Positions 5,899-6,284 of a DNA stretch of 6,284 nt are shown here, in pieces. A model generated the notes under the pieces. That model was given only the letters and a program-made list of their open reading frames with translations. It was not told where the DNA came from and ran no database searches. The stretch is from JBBQZL01 sp038207745 (GTDB taxonomy: Bacteria > Actinomycetota > Thermoleophilia > Solirubrobacterales > 70-9), in NCBI GenBank assembly GCA_038207745.1, contig JBBQZL010000158.1, positions 1 through 6,284 on the forward strand, in the 5' to 3' direction. Both the position numbers and the translations under genes were made by a program. How positions within the stretch are numbered: position 1 is the stretch's first letter; each line of letters begins with the position of its first letter.

Positions 5899-6284
5899 AT
5901 GGAGATCCGGTCTTGGCTACCACCGTGGATCAACTCACGGCCGGACAGCGACTCCGCGAACCCTGAAGGCGATCAATCGCCGCGCTCCCCGCACGCGCAG
6001 GCGCCGATTTCCAGCACCGCCGCAGCGACTCCGCCGCCTGCCCTGAAAACGGTCTCGGGTGCCGATGCAGGCGCATCCGCGATGGCGGCAGGCCCCGCCC
6101 TGGCCACCGAGGAGGGTGGATCGGCTTCTGGTGCGATTCGACGCCCGCCACACCCCGAACCGCCTGTGTCGCGGCAGGCCCCCCGGGTGCCCGCGGAGGC
6201 ATTTGACGAATCCGAGGCGAGAAGCGAGCTCCGGACGAGACGCGAGGAGATCGTCAGGATGGAGGAGCAGGCGCTTCGTCAGCT
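5899..6284 (+). CDS. rny: ribonuclease Y, N-terminal part (cut by the right edge)
   Basis: RNase Y is an endoribonuclease that starts mRNA decay. The usual layout is a membrane helix, a long coiled coil, a KH domain and an HD domain. Here 128 complete codons are visible. The run from about residue 104 (ESEARSELRTRREEIVRMEE) is the charged start of the coiled coil and is the basis of the call, together with the position after recX. The HD and KH domains lie beyond the window. The first 100 or so residues are not the usual membrane helix: they are Pro, Ala, Ser and Gly-rich and look disordered, with only a short MEIRSWLPPWI opening. The start is the first ATG after an in-frame stop at 5842-5844. 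GGGGAAGAAGGA precedes it, with AAGGA only 3 bases away. Internal ATG 6082 or GTG 6166 are less likely alternatives. The assignment rests on a short stretch, so it is good but not certain. Confidence 0.8.
   Translation, partial: MEIRSWLPPWINSRPDSDSANPEGDQSPRSPHAQAPISSTAAATPPPALKTVSGADAGASAMAAGPALATEEGGSASGAIRRPPHPEPPVSRQAPRVPAEAFDESEARSELRTRREEIVRMEEQALRQ

Overview
The window is GC-rich, densely packed bacterial chromosomal DNA holding seven protein-coding genes. Two are cut by the window edges. The gene set and order (thpR-recA-recX followed directly by an RNase Y gene, plus a men-pathway gene) suggest an actinobacterium of the Thermoleophilia/Solirubrobacterales type. That is an inference from remembered gene order: RNase Y is absent from most classical Actinobacteria, and menaquinone is the usual quinone of this group. 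No rRNA, tRNA, CRISPR array, transposase or phage gene was seen.

The left half (about 1-3424) reads on the minus strand. From its upstream end it holds an alpha/beta hydrolase of the epoxide-hydrolase/haloalkane-dehalogenase type (2510-3424). Seven bases later comes menD (751-2502), the thiamine-diphosphate enzyme that makes SEPHCHC in menaquinone synthesis. After a 119-base gap comes the ATPase subunit of an ABC exporter (1-631, cut at the left edge). The hydrolase and menD are probably one transcript. The ABC gene may be read through from them, because no convincing promoter or terminator separates it.

The right half (3468-6284) reads on the plus strand and is an RNA/DNA maintenance cluster. 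thpR encodes a 2H phosphoesterase and overlaps recA by four bases (ATGA). recA is followed after 52 bases by recX, its modulator. After a 136-base gap an RNase Y gene starts at 5899 and runs off the right edge. The two halves diverge from a 43-base region (3425-3467), which must contain or overlap the promoters for both directions.

This is mostly a conserved housekeeping region, and I do not see a new multi-gene system. The points most worth a second look are: the RNase Y head, which is Pro/Ala-rich and lacks the usual membrane helix; substitutions in normally invariant DNA-binding loops of RecA; a leaderless-looking start for thpR, which would drive recA with no recognisable SOS box; and an Asp-nucleophile hydrolase paired with menD where a Ser-nucleophile MenH might be expected.
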